Below, piece after piece: positions 48,201-61,490 of a stretch of DNA of 64,000 nt. Each line of letters opens with the position of its first letter. The first letter of the stretch is position 1. A model generated the notes under the pieces. The model made no database searches. It saw only the letters and a program-made list of their open reading frames with translations, and had not been told where the DNA came from. The translations under genes and the position numbers were made by a program. This DNA comes from Serilophus lunatus (taxonomy: Eukaryota; Chordata; Aves; Passeriformes; Eurylaimidae): contig VXBA01001192.1 in assembly GCA_013399895.1 (NCBI GenBank), positions 817,277-881,276 of the forward strand. The letters run 5' to 3'.

Positions 48201-51200
48201 TTAAGTACATTTCAGGTCCTTTTGAACTCCTTCAGGAGTCCTTTTAGGTATCTTCTCTCTGCCTGGACCCCTTATTTTCCTAGACATGAAAAAAGGAAAG
48301 AAGTCTCAGAGCTCTCTAGGATCAGGAATTATAGAATTGCTGGGGGTTTTTCAGCTTAGTTGGTTCCCAGAAGTGTGAGACCAAGGAGTGAGCGGGACTG
48401 CCTGGGTCACTCTCAGACCAAACCTCAAACCCCCTCTGGATTGCAGTTGAGGAATGGAGCTAAGGACTGTACCTGCAGATGGTTGACAGGTCTGGGCAAG
48501 CAGAGGACTGAAAGAAGTTATCAGCCATTGCAGTGCCCAGAATATTACAAACAGTTTTTAGCAATACTTCCATAAAACTTCTGTAAAGTATGAATGTAGC
48601 TAACAATGAAGATAACTTGTATAAGAAGGCTTTTGTGATTGAAGTGTCCTTGGACTTACAGTACAGCCTCTGAAGTATGAACTCTTATGTCTTCCATGTT
48701 TTGAGCTGCAATTAGAGCTAATGGAATGTCTTTTTGCTGATCAAACTTTAAAATCTCGTCAGGCTAATGTGATTTGTATACTGGGTATGCATTTCATCTA
48801 AGTTTTTATCATCTGCCAAAGTGTAAACTACATAGTGTACTGGAATGCTGTGTTCTAACCCCCCAGATAAATCATTGTTTCAGTCATTATCATAGTAATA
48901 TTGTTAATAACCCTGTGGCCAATTGTTTTTACTTTGATACTAGGGAGATTTAGGCTTTGAAAATTAGTGATTGAGAAACCAAGGCTTATTGCAGTGTGAA
49001 GAGAAAAGGGGAAAAGGAATATTTTTGCTTTCTACTTTATGAAAAAGATTGCTAGTATTGGCAGGAAACTGGGCAAATGGAGCAATTAGTTCCAGTTAAT
49101 GGACCAAAGTTGCTTCCTGCCTTGAGTTTCTTAATGCAAGATCTCTTTGACAGCAGCAGCAGGAGCTTTGCTAGGTTTCCTATAAAACAAGAACTACACA
49201 AAAAGCCAAGCTTGAAGAAATAATTGGCTGTTCATGTACCAAAATCTTACTGTTTTATTACCTGTGAGGTGGCTAGGTGGGTGCAGGTAATAATCAGGAA
49301 GTGCTTGTAACCCATGAGATATATTCAGCTACCTGAATTGAGTTCAGATGATGCTTTTATAACTATTATATCAACCAATTTGTTATGGAGACCTTATTGT
49401 ATGCAGTGATATCCTTTAGAATTAATGGTACTGGCTGCTGAAAAACACCACAATGTGGGTATGTAGCTCAGTCACATAGTGTTGTTCACTGTTGTAGCAG
49501 CTGCTGCTGGGTCATACATTCTTTAACCACCCTAAGTCAGTAAGATCCTGAAAATAGTAAAGCAATGTTTTAGGAGCATTGGCTTTTAAATAGATGATAA
49601 TTTTGAGAAGTAGGATGTTAAAAGAGAAGGCAGATTGAAAATAAGGAAAACCAATATTTAATGTTCATTGAGTGGCATAATAAGAGATCTGAAGGACAGA
49701 AATTAGAGAAGTATTTTGGCGATGAGCTAGGGAAGAGATTAAGAACAATGCAATTGCATCCAAAAGCAAATGACCAATATGCTTGCTTAAGAGTATAGAA
49801 TTGAGAAGAATGCTCCATATGATCATTTTTGACTATTTAGGATTTGGAGAACACTTTTCCAAAAATAATAGGTATAAGTAGCACCGGGAGTGTATGCAGA
49901 TGGTCTTTGCCAGTGAACAGTACTGTGCCGTGTGAACTATCTAAGTCTGGTACTTTCTTGCTACTATGTTTTTGTGCAAATTGTAGTTTTGCATGAATAT
50001 CCGTTGTTTTTTTGGGAGGCATAAGTCACAGTATTCACTTAAAAATCTGACAGCACACCTGATATACAGAATGCACTGCAGCAGGGAGTAGTGCATGCAG
50101 CATCTAGCCACCTGTTACTCTAAAGTAGCCAAACTGTTGCACATATCCAGGGTTGCTTGCCTTTTTCTAATTTTATTTTTAATTAATAGTTCAAGAAAAG
50201 CAGCACTGATAATTTAACCAAGGATCACTACTTAGAAGACAGGTTCTTAATCTGCTGGAACAAGTCTTTTGCAATATTGGTGCTACTTCTCTTAATAAAC
50301 TTAGTGATTTATCCAGCTTTGTTTAATGCTGAGTTAGTTACTGTTTGGTACCACACATCTTTAGACAGATACTTTTGTAACAGCATCAGTGAGAGAAGTA
50401 GATGTAATTTTATTAATTCTTTTCATTATTTTTTCCTTTCTGGGCAAAGGAATGTGAATGCATTGTTATTTTTACATAAAAAACAATTACTCTCATAAAC
50501 TGCTGGAGCCACTGTATTGGTTCGATTATTATTTGCCACTAAATGTGGTGTTGATGGTAGTTGTGGCATTGCTCCTTCATAATCAGGGTGATATGCTGTA
50601 AGTAAACAGTAAAGTTTATATTTTGGTTTTTTTGTATTACTTAATATACATTTGTTTAGACTTTTAACTTTTATGTTTTCTAATTATTTTGAGAAATAGA
50701 GAATAATTTATTTCTTATTTATTAGATGTTTGTGGTCTGTGGCAAACTAAATTTGCATGAAATTTTGAATTCAATTAAGGGAAAAGCACAGTTTAAAACT
50801 CGTTTTATTGCTTGATTAGAATTAACAGCCCTATTTTGTGATAGATGTTGAAATCTTAAAAGCACTACTACTTGAAAGTAGTTAGTTATTTCTAATGATA
50901 AACTGTTGAATAAAAATCTGAAAGATTTTTATATTTCAAATTAATGATCTAAGGCGAAGCCTTTCATGTCACAAAAATGGAAAGGCTTTGATTTTTGGAA
51001 AGGGAATTAAGTATAATTTCAACTAATGTTTTGATCTCAGGTTCTCAAGCCGAGGAATTTTGTACATTGTGAATCCTGGTGGTGAGAACCTTTGACTGTG
51101 ACTGTGCTAGGCTGTGCACTCCACAGTGCTGTTTGGGGAATCTGTAATCTAGATAGTATGGTTCTATTCAGAAAGTTTCGTTTCTTATGTTAATTGTTGT

Positions 51201-53587
51201 TGTCTGTATGTTTCTTTTGTTTCCCTCTGGTTAAGTGGTCTTTTATTCAGGACATGTAAGGAAATATAATTGCTTTAAATAAATACAGAAAATTTAGGCT
51301 TTTAACAAAAACATACAGGCTTTATTTTGGTTTAGTTTGCCCTTTTTATTTGCATCTTCCTAAGGAGGATCAAAATAGTTCAAGCACTAAATGTAGAATT
51401 CAGCAGAAGCTCAGAATTGACTAGACTCAGTATACTTTCAGAGGTATGAGAGTGGTATTTAAGTGACTTATCAGTTGTTATAATTACAGAGGTTAAAATA
51501 TATTTTCCAATCTGAAGTGTCTGTCTTTAATTTTTTCTTTTGGAATATCAAACCAATTCTCTTTGTGCATTGCCCTTTTTCTAAAGTGAATTGCTTTTAA
51601 TGGCTGAGTTTTGTTACCTTTTAAAAACAATGATTTTTTAAAAAATCCATTTTGTGTTTATAACTACTGAAATATAACTGGGGGCCTACTAGACAAACGT
51701 ATTTGTTATAGGCCTGAGATGTGCATTGCACATTTGAAGGCATGAACAACGCCATCTTTAGTATCCTTGTACATTGTGGTTTGAAGTGCTGTTTCCCTGT
51801 TTATGGACTAAATGCTGATAATGTGTACATTCATCTTCAGAATTGTGTTTTGTTTCAAATTTTCTGTTCTTGGGCATTTGCTTATGACTTTGCTCATTTG
51901 TTTCTTCTACAGCAGCTTGGACTGTTACAGAAACTGAGATGTAAATTGGCATCAAGTCTAATGGTTATATATGCAGTTCTAAATTTACAATGCAAAAATA
52001 TTTAGAACAAGATGAGTGTCTGTTGACACTCAGCCGTAGGTGTTCATGTCTTTAAGGACAGATGCACCAAAAGTCAGAAATTAGTTTCTAATTAAATGCT
52101 TATGTGATATAGGAGGTTAAAAAAGGCGGGGGCAACTTTCCACTTGGATACACGTGTGTACTCACTTGCATATTTCCACTTTCAGTAGCACAAAACACAA
52201 AACCCTTGGGCAAGGTCCTAACTAATCACACATATGCCTCTTAGGAAACAAATAAGTGTGTTTGTCATGCTGGGAGAAGAATACATGCATTATACTGTTC
52301 TTCAGTGTGAATAGAATGGAAAGAGTTTCAGGAGCTGCCAGTCTCACATGTAAAGAAGAGAAGCAGCCTGTCTTGCAATAAAAACAGGGGTTTAGTTGAA
52401 TAGGAGAATGAGGAAAAGGTCATTACTATGGATATTGAAGTAGCAATTGTAGCTGTACTAATGACCACCAAAAAAAATTACTGTACAGAAGTTCACAGCA
52501 GGGCAAGGACATAGATACCAATTTATAGAATAAGAGGATTGTTTGAACACTTGAATGTGCTACCTTTCAAATCATTTTGCCACATTTAATCACTGACCTG
52601 AAAAAAAGAATATTAGAGTGCGTCTGAAATCTAATTGTGCTTGGGTACAGTTAACTAGAATGCTTGATACTAGCTTGATGCCAAGAAAATCATATCGCAA
52701 ATATTGATCCATGAAATTCCAAAGGAAAAAGAATCAGCTTTTTGTCAGGTGCAGGATTTGATGATAGCAGAAAAAAAAATTAATTTTACAGGAAGAATTT
52801 GAGTATTTTTTAGATTGGATATGCAGGTGTCTCCTGCTGTCTAAGACCAAGAACCAGGAAAGCAGTTGAGTACTTCATATATCTATCTTGCTGAGGAAAG
52901 CACTTAAGCACAAACTTACTCTTTAAACTTGATTACAAAACTGTCCTTTCTGGAAAAGGTGACAAATATTTTATGACTTCTAAAGCAATCTTACCCCAGC
53001 AAGACCACATATACCTCATGTCTGTAACAGGCTTTGTAAACACTTAACCACTTCTAGATGTGAAATTGCTGTCAAGAAAGAAGTGATAAAAGTGAACAAA
53101 GGGAGCAAGAGGAACGAGAATAAAGTTGTAGGCTACAGATGTTTTCAGTCATAAAAAAATTCCAGTCCTTTATGCTAAACTAGTATGCATGATACATGGT
53201 TTGGAAGATTTAAATCTGTCTGTTTTTTATTGGTCTAATTTGGCTTGCTTGGGTTTTTTTCTGTGGAGAGACTGCTAACAACAAACTCATTTACCATTAT
53301 TTGTCATGCAGTAATACCATAGTCTAATCCACTGTGGCATAACTTAAGTGACTGAGACCAGTATACTAAGCAAGTTGTGAAAAGATTTACAATGTGAAAT
53401 TTCTGGGATGTGAAGGTAAAATTTAATCTCTATGATATAAATAGTGTCACAACCACTATTATAATTATGCAGTGAAGCAGACTGAGATGAAGATTTTACT
53501 AACACATCTTAACTGTCCTTTCTTTGCTGATTTAGACCAGCAATAAAAATCATTCACAGGTTCGTGTTTGTGCTAAACAGCACTAGA
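45276..53587. other. Unique non-coding DNA
   Basis: AT-rich with no recognised dispersed repeat. Segment 48300-48545 is locally richer in GC and could be an unrecognised old insertion. Frames up to about 94 codons (51721-52005) lack domains. Confidence 0.5.
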
Positions 53588-53606
53588 NNNNNNNNNNNNN
53601 NNNNNN
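53588..53606. other. Assembly gap (19 N)
   Basis: A short run of N directly before a purine-only, G-rich tract, which probably caused the gap. Confidence 0.98.
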
Positions 53607-53641
53607 TGAAAGAAAGGGAGAAAGGGGGGGGGGGAGGGAAG
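53607..53641 (+). repeat. Purine tract with 11-base G run
   Basis: After the opening T only A and G occur, with GGG, a run of eleven G (53624-53634) and a further GGG. Four G-tracts are available for a quadruplex. Confidence 0.8.
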
Positions 53642-56147
53642 CCAAAACCATAGTAATGAGGAGTAGGATTGTCTTTGCTTTACATTAATATTTTGTCCTT
53701 CTGTCCATCAGATTGATACAATTAATTAGTATATGGCCTGCTTTTGGACAATTTACTGTTTAGCAAGTATCTTAATAGAAACCCTAATAGAGAAAGCTTT
53801 ATTTTTAAAGGTAGAGAAAACAGTAAACTTGTTTGCCAATCATTAGTATGGAGAGACAGCATCTATGACCACCTTTGAAGCTGAGATGAACAGATATTTA
53901 AATTCCTAAAATTCTTGTCACTCATTCTTTTATTCACACACCAAAACCAGTATTCATTCAAAGACCTAATTCACCTGCTTTAACATCTCTCTTCTCATCC
54001 TCAGGTTGTGTAGAATTTTCCAGAATTCTGAAGTTAGCTTCATATCAGCCACAGAGAGCCGAAAGTTCCATACATATCCTCTGAAAATTTCCTAACAAAG
54101 TATATATGTTCAGACATATATACATACGATGAACTGACATATATTTAAATTTTATTAATTTAACTGTTGCAATGATTTTTTCACAGCACTTGACCCAAGT
54201 GGCTGTAATCTCAATTTGCTTACTGCATGGTTTATTAATGCCCCAGTGCCCTCAGTGAATGCTAAGTTGGGATGCTAGTAAGAAGCTCACAATGCTTGAT
54301 TTCTTGACTGAAGACCAAGTGACTAGTCAGGCAATTTTCAGAGGTAATAACTAGGAAAACGTTGCTTTGCTTTAAAAAAATCTATGGGTTTAAAACTGCC
54401 TCACTGTGCAAGGGCATAAGACTACTTCTTGGAAGATGCAATTTCATAATTTTAAGGAAGGGATGATATAATCATTGTAAGAGTTTATACTCAGTGATCC
54501 CGAGAGGCTTCTTATTGTCTGTTATTCCTGGCCCTCATACATGTAGGGGGAAACTTGAAAATACCACCTGGATGAATCTGACTGGTTCAAAAAGCCAAGA
54601 GGTAAATGAAAGTGGTGTATTGACATGGATTACATATAATTTATGCAATATTTATTTCAAGATGTCTTGACACTTTTTGGTATCTGCCAGATGAATTTTA
54701 AATTCAGGACCTGCATTACTGAATCAATAAGAGGAATTTCATTATTTGCTAATCTAGTGATGTCGATGTGCTCCTAGCAACTGTTACTTTATTTCAATAA
54801 TTGTAGAAAAGTGACAGATGTTCCTTCATGAAAGTACAATATGCTGCTAAATCTTCCCAGGTTTCCTATATAGTGTCATTACTCAGTCATGTTTTTGGTT
54901 TTATCTCTTGTTGTTTTTTTCCCCACAACAAAAAGGGAGTTCCTTGAGAATCTAAAATCACATGAGGAAATAAGAATTGCATTGGCTTTGTGCAAATCAT
55001 CACCTGGGTTTATGGCATGCATTAGTAGTGAGTCAAGTCTTTTAAATGAAATTTGTAAGACATTAATAGCTTAAATTTTGTTTTGGTTCAAAATCTTTTC
55101 AATTGAATCCTTCAAATGAAGTGGAACAACCTCTAGAAAAAATGCAAAAACAAAGAAAATATAAGCCATGCCCCTTCTTGGACAAGCTCTTTGCATTTAC
55201 AGTGGCAATAGTTTTTTAACTGCAAAATTTTTGTTACCATTATTTGATCTGAGTAAATATTTCAACAAACACTTGGTGAAAATTTTTTTGTGTCCATGTG
55301 CATTTGCATGGCAGTGAGCTGCAGTATATACAATAAAAGAAATAATAAGGATACAATTCCTACTGATGTTACACTGAATTCTGCATGCAATGTCATGCAC
55401 CTGCTTTTCCTTTAGAGTTTAATGAGAGGGGACTTCCTAGTTTTTGCATTTGTTGGTGTGGGTGCAACTTTATCAAGGCTGTTAAAATGTGTTCTACAGC
55501 TAGAGTGTTATAAACTTAATCTGGACAGGAAGGCTTTTGGGTTTTTTTGTTCACCCTAAACTTTGTAATCTACTTTCACTAACTATATTTACAGGACAGT
55601 TTTTGTTGCTTTATAGGCTATAAGGTGGATTTAGTGCCTTAAATTTACTTTGTCTATTAATTTCCAAAGCTGCTTTTCCTGCATACTACAAAGTAAAAGC
55701 AATTATATATATTGCATAATAAAAACCAGAGAGAAAAGACAATGATCTTTGCTGTAAAGATTTTCAGTGAATAAAATGTTGAGATTTCACTGTTTGGAGG
55801 AGAAATAAAACACTTTGGGAAGAGATCAATGTGTAAGAGGAAAAATATGCCTGAAAGCATTGGACAACATTAGTATTTCTAAAGCTGTTCCAAGTCTGGC
55901 GGAGTCTTACCCACAAATTGTAGACGTGTTGTCTTATAGAGAGTGTACTTTTAACTACAACCAGGAAAAGAGCAGCTTCTTTATTGCTTGGAGACTTTGA
56001 GTCAAAATTGGTATCTTTTTTTGACAGACATATTGCAACTCTTGTGTCCATTCAGGCTTTAGTAGCAGGTCATGCTAGTAAAGTAAAGGAATGCTTTCTT
56101 TCTGGGACATTATAGCACAGGTAAGCTAAAAAATCTACTTTTCCCTC
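53642..56147. other. Unique non-coding DNA
   Basis: No gene or dispersed repeat recognised. Overlapping frames at 55657-56051 on both strands are short and featureless. Confidence 0.5.
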
Positions 56148-56531
56148 TGCCATGGTTTGACTCCAGCCAGCAATGAAGCTCCATGGAGCCATTTGCCCAC
56201 TCCTCCACCAGCAGGATCAGGGGGAGAATCAGAAGCATTAAAGCTGGAAAGCACATGAGTGCAGATAAAGACAGTTCGACAGGGAAAGAAAAAGCCACAC
56301 AAGCAAAGCAAATAAAGAATTAATTCACTGCTTCATTTGGGAATGCAGGTGATCAGTCATCTCTGGGAAAGCAGGGTCTCATCACATGTAAAAGTTACTT
56401 GGGAAGACAAACATCATTACTCCAAATATCCCTCACTTTACATACTGAGCATGATGTCATATGCTATGGAATATCTCTTTGTGCAGTTTGAGTCACCTGT
56501 CCCGGGTGTGTCTCCTCCCATTTCAGAGCAC
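56148..56531 (-). mobile_element. ERVL-like LTR fragment
   Basis: The plus strand is the reverse of a common avian ERVL-type LTR: TGCCATGGTTTGACTCC at one end, then GGGGGAGAATCAGAAG, AAAGACAGTT, AAGCCACACAAGCAAAGCAA, GTGATCAGTCATCTC, GGAAAGCAGGGTCTCATCAC and CTGAGCATGATGTCATATG. The TATA-bearing block of this LTR type corresponds to 56440-56450 (minus strand TATGTAAAGTG), which is degraded. Similarity ends near 56531, so the U3 start is missing. The same LTR type recurs at 59041-59570 in the same orientation. Confidence 0.8.
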
Positions 56532-59040
56532 AGTATATAGTCTGCTTTGTGTGTTGCAGCAGTTGGATATAGGATTTTGCAGTTCTGGCTCCTTAGTAGA
56601 AAGATGTAACAACCTACAGACCTGAGTGTGTTGAGAACTCAAAGCCACCATCACAAGAACCTGGATTTCCTTGCAGTGAAGCAAATCCCATAAATTAATA
56701 ACATCACCTTAATGATTATGCACTATGTCTTTTGGCAGACATGATGACCACCTTTTTTGTTATTGCTGAGAGATCACTTGGAAAAAAACATGTATAATTT
56801 CTTAGTGTGATCAAAATATGTAAGTTCCTACTGCTCTAAAGCTACTTGAATATACAAAAGCATATGGCTTCCTGATATGCAGATCTTCAGATCTGTCAGT
56901 TGCTGGTGTGCAGATCAGAATGACTGTGAAGCATGACCTTATCATGGGCCTGTGCAGGGTTCTTCTTGGGCTACAGAATGTGTTGTAGAGCAGTGCATCG
57001 TTGTTTCCAGTGCTGCCAGTGAAGCCAGCAAAATCATGTAATTAATCACCCCTTAAACTGTTTCTGTGATAAGTACGCCATGGAGATACACCAAAACAGC
57101 TTGTGGCCTATTGTCTTTCCTCACTCTTGTTTCTCTCCCTCCCTCTGCTTCCTAAATGTTTATGTCCTATGTAATTTTTACATGCATCAGTAAAATAGAT
57201 CAAGGCATATAAAAGAAAATTGTTACCGTTATCAGAGTGAGTACTGTCCTAGTGGTATAAAAAAATTATGGACATAATAGCGAACGCTAAACGAACACAT
57301 ATGAAAAATTGTATCATTTGAAACTTTAGAAACACTTCAAGAAAAGTTTTTTAAATCACCATCCTCAGTAACTACATGATGGAAATACCAGAGAAAAGAA
57401 TTTTAAACTTAAGTCTCATTAAATGTTATAGTATCAGTAAATTTCAGCCTTTTGGGAAGGTGAGGAAGGATATCTAGCCATGAAATGTTAGGCAGATCTT
57501 GCAAGTACTGCTTCAAAACTGATGTAAAAGTCTGCTGTGTTGTTCTGGGTGTTAGATGAGCTTAAAGATGGGAGGTATGCTAATCCTCTCTGTGAGAGTG
57601 GATATCATGGAGATACAGTACACTTACACCTGCATAACCAGAAGTAGAATGGAATGAGTAGTTGACCAAAATTTTAATAAGGTGGGAGGGGTTTCGGTGG
57701 TTTCTTGGATCAGAGAGTTGTCGGCTAGATGTGGTTATCAGCTGTTGACTGGGATTCAAGCCAAGTGGAAAACTAGCAGCAAGATGACCTGCCCACAGTG
57801 CATAGAACAAAGAGCTCTTGATCCCTGTGTGAATAGCTTAATCTGTTTTATACTGCAGTTTCCTATTAGTAAAATGGGGATAATTGCCTTCTGCTGCCCT
57901 CAGGGGTGCTATGAGGGTAAACACATTACAGGTTACAGAGTGTTTGCGTGCATTGGCCAAGAGAATTGTAAAAATATAGGGAACAGAGAATAATTTACAA
58001 AATAAATAGTCAAGTCTGAAGCAGACAGGAATGTGCTAGGCAGAGGCTTTGAAATTCACTTCTCACCCTGCACTCAGATTGAGACTACACTTAACAGTAA
58101 GATAAATATAAGACAAAATCAGGGTTTGTTGGGTTTGAACTGGCTTTGTTTTGGCTCCTAGAGATAGCACTGACACTTTCCTGCCATGAAAGCCACTACA
58201 ATTCTGCAACAGCAGGGAACCTATCCACAGCTAAGCTCCCCTTGACCATGCTAACACACACAATTATTTCCTTTTTCCTTGAAACTGCAATATGGATCTT
58301 AAACATAAATGAATCTTATTTGTGAGGTTGGAGGGGATCCCTGGGTACATTGGCCTAGCTGAAGGATACGATATGTGTTCCCTGAAGTCTTTTTATCCAG
58401 AAGAAAATAACAGATGATGACTGGATATTGAGATACTGTAATGATATGGAAGCATTTATGATTTTGGTTTTCATGTTATCCTATAGACAATTTTATAAGT
58501 CCTAGGGCAAAGAGGTTCCCACAGTCGCAGCAACTTCCAAGTAAGCTCACAAAATGTAATACATCTTCTATGAATAGATTTCAGCTGACTGGAAGAATAC
58601 ATTTCAGGATACAGGAAGAAGCTTTTCCATTGATTTCAGGGAATTTTATTGCAGAGTGCAAGTGAAAGAAGAACATGGCCAGATTTGCACAGAAAGTGCT
58701 AAGTGCTTTTTGGATGGAATTTGCAACTGCTAATGTTTTCTCACCTCTAAACCCTGATTGTAATGGTAGGCTTGCTGGGGAATGCTGCTCACACTGGGTC
58801 AAGGTGAAATAAAAATTACAAATTCTTTGCTGTCCCTACTGTGAGAGGTATAACTTGCTACTATTTTTCCTTTTGGCAGGACTTTGGAACCCACTGTATC
58901 CAACAAATGCAAATTAGGTTGCTAATTTAATTAAGCAAGCCATATGAAATCAGGAAAATTACAGTCCATGGTCAAGAACAGTTTTTTTATTTATTGGCAG
59001 TACATCAATTGCTAATTGAAAAAGATTACATAATTGCTTT
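56532..59040. other. Unique DNA between two ERVL-like LTRs
   Basis: No gag, pol or env similarity and no primer-binding site beside the LTR at 59041, so this is not a proviral interior. A segment at 58130-58270 has a weakly LTR-like start (GGGTTTGAACTGGCTTTG) that I could not classify. The last part (58895-59040) is rich in homeodomain-like motifs. Confidence 0.5.
58907..58914 (+). promoter_or_regulatory. Octamer (POU) site beside homeodomain motifs
   Basis: ATGCAAAT is a perfect octamer. Within 20 bases follow TAGGTTGCTAATTTAATTAAG, which contains two TAAT cores and the palindrome TTAATTAA (58927-58934). Function is inferred only from motif clustering. Confidence 0.3.
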
Positions 59041-59570
59041 TGATTGTGATTTAACCTCAGTAGACAGTTTAGCCTCACACAGACACTAGTTCACCCTTTC
59101 CTTCACCGTGAAATAGGGGAAAGGATTGGAAGGGTAAAAGTGCAAAGATTCATTGGTTGAGATAGACAGTTTAATAAGGAAAGCAAAAGTTGTACGCACA
59201 AGCAAAGCAAAACAAGGAATTCATTCAACACTTCTCATCTGCAGGCAAGTGTTCAGCCATGCCTAGGAAAGCAGGGCTCTGTCATGACTAATGGTGAGCT
59301 GGGAAGTCAAACATTATTCCTCCAAATGTGCCCCCTTCCTCTGCTGTTCAACTGGAGCCTACTCTCCTGGCTGTGTCCCCTCTTACTGTGCACCCCCAGC
59401 CTCCTTGCTGGCAGGGCAGTGTGAGAAGCAGCCTTGATGCTATGTAAGCATTACTCAATGGTAACTAAAACATCTAAATGGTATCATTTGTTTTCACCAA
59501 AAATCCAAAACATGTCCCCATGTAGGTTACTATGAAGAAAATCAACTCTATCCTAGCCAGATCCAGTACA
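59041..59570 (-). mobile_element. ERVL-like LTR, nearly complete
   Basis: On the plus strand it starts TGATTGTGATTTAACC and ends TCCTAGCCAGATCCAGTACA, the two reversed termini of the avian ERVL-type LTR. Between them lie GGAAGGGTAAAAGTG, GATAGACAGTTTAATAAGG, AAGCAAAGCAAAACAAGG, GTGTTCAGCCATGCC, GCACCCCCAGCCTCC and CTATGAAGAAAATCAACTC. Compared with the copy at 56148 it lacks about 35 bases between CTCCAAAT (59322-59329) and GGCTGTGTCCCCTC, which removes the core-promoter block. No clean target duplication is visible. No internal ERV sequence adjoins it, so it is a solo LTR. Confidence 0.88.
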
Positions 59571-60922
59571 TCAAAAAAAAGATTATGATGTCTGTATATC
59601 TATTTTCTTCTTTATTATGGCAGAATCTATTTATTGACCCTTCATATGCTTATCCTCAGAGCACCCCAGTGACACAGGACATTTTAAATCTGAAGAATGG
59701 TGAGGACAAGGGTCAGAACTTTGACATTTTAATCACAGGTAAACATGTTGCCACCAGCTGACTGCAAGTCAAGTTGTGATGATAATACAGGGCTTTTGCA
59801 CTACCATCACTTTTATTATGCAAGTCAATGTAAGCGTTAATGGGAAAATAGATCTGTAAAGTCTTGTGGTAGAGTGTAAAGTGTCTTTTTACTCTGAATT
59901 TGAGATGTTGAAAGTAAGGTTTTTAGTTTCTGCCCTTCGATTGTCTCTTCTCTCCATTTCCTGACTTCTAAAGGCCTGTTTTGTGCTTCCCTTCTTCCTC
60001 TTTTCTTGCTCAGTAGTAAAACACAGGAATGGTGAAGAAAGACTCAGAAAAACAGAGATGCTGTTTCTTCAGGACTAATTTTTGCCAGTTTATACTGCAT
60101 TTGTGTCAATTGTCAGTGCTTGATAACTAATTGCCTTGCATTCCTCCATCTTTAATGTAACTCCCATGATTCACATTGTCAAGTATCACAAGCCAGAGTT
60201 TTTTAGGAATGGAGGTTTAGGGATGGGAACGGGAGGGAAATTTCTGAGCAACTTCTGGCTTGAATTAAGATTCCACTATCTCAGGACTTTAGAGTGCTGC
60301 TCTTTCCACATCAGAAAAAAAGGTTGTGATACACTGTAAGCTCCTGCTTTCTGGCTGTTTCACAGCACAATTCAACATAAATGCTCACTTGCTGCAACTG
60401 AAGTTGCAATCAGGCTTCGCTTAGGCAATTGTAGAATCCAGGCTAGCACTGTTAAGCTATTATTTGTCCTCACATGTTGATCTATAATCATGGTCATCTG
60501 CTTTCCCATTTCTGATGCACCAGATTAGATCTACAACCAAAAAAAATTCCAAATCTCAAAACCATTAGTGGGAATGTACAGGTGTATTCTCTTTCTGACA
60601 ACACAAACCAGTGGCTTGCAGAGCACTGGTGATTTAATTGAATTTTTCACCTGCATATGTACTTACTGCAGTCAGTGAGGAAAAACAAGAAATTGGCTTT
60701 CAAAGTTCAAGTCTTGTTTGTATTTAGCTGTGACATAAATGGTAGCAGATAAATTCTATGTGCAAACACTGCCCTTGTGCAGTTGTACCTTTTGCCTCTT
60801 TGGATGGTAGTTTTGAGGAGTAGGTACAGCTTCTTCTCCTACATGATTTAGGGATATTTGGGCAGCAAAAGACTTCCTATTTCAATTTCTGCATCCCTAT
60901 TCTAAAGCAAAATGATAATAGA
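59571..60922. other. Unique non-coding DNA
   Basis: No gene or repeat recognised. Confidence 0.5.
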
Positions 60923-61490
60923 TCACAGAATCATTGAATGATTGAGGATGTAGGAGACCTCTAGAGGTTGTCGGGTCAGACAGGGCCGCCTAGATCTGAT
61001 TTCCCAGGGCTATGTCCAGACAGCTTTTAAATATCTCCAGGGATGGAAACTCCACAACTTCTCTGTACAACCTGTGCCAGTGCTTGGTCACAACCTTCAC
61101 AGTGAAATAGTGTTTCTTGATGTCCTTGAGGAACCTTCTGTGTTTAATTTGTGTCTATTGCTTCTGATCCTTCTGCTGGGCACCACTGAAAAGAGCCTGG
61201 TCATGTCATCCCCATACCTTTCCTCCAGGTAGTATTTAGATTTAGTAAGATTAACTAGATAATAAAATTAGTAAGACTTAATGAGATCTAAAAAAATTAA
61301 TTAAATGAAGTAGTAATAAGACACCCTCCCCCCAAATGTTCTCCTTACAGAGCAGTCCTATTTCTCTCAGCCTTTCCGTATAAGGGGTCCTCCAGTCCCT
61401 TAACAATTTTTGTGCATTCTCTTCATTAAGTCCATGTCTCTGAGTCATGTCCTGTTCTAATGCTCCATACCACAACCCAATGCAGGAATT
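60923..61490 (-). mobile_element. CR1 LINE 3' fragment, interrupted
   Basis: Antisense CR1 from its terminus (TCACAGAATCATTGAATG) through CTCCAGGGATGGAAACTCC, CACAACTTCTCTG and TGCTGGGCACCACTGAA to about 61245. An AT-rich stretch (about 61246-61345) interrupts it, and similarity resumes with TCTCTCAGCCTTTCCG and CTCCAGTCCCTTAACAATTT to about 61490. The minus-strand frame there contains ERLREIGLLCKE, matching the ERLRELGLFSLEK region of CR1 ORF2. It is among the most diverged copies in the window. Confidence 0.85.

Noticed and set aside
58130..58270. Another LTR beginning near GGGTTTGAACTGGC
   Set aside because: Resemblance is limited to the first bases, with no termini, TATA or poly(A) signal that I could defend.
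56148..59570. A provirus bounded by two LTRs
   Set aside because: No primer-binding site, polypurine tract or gag/pol/env similarity lies between them, and the LTRs are damaged differently.
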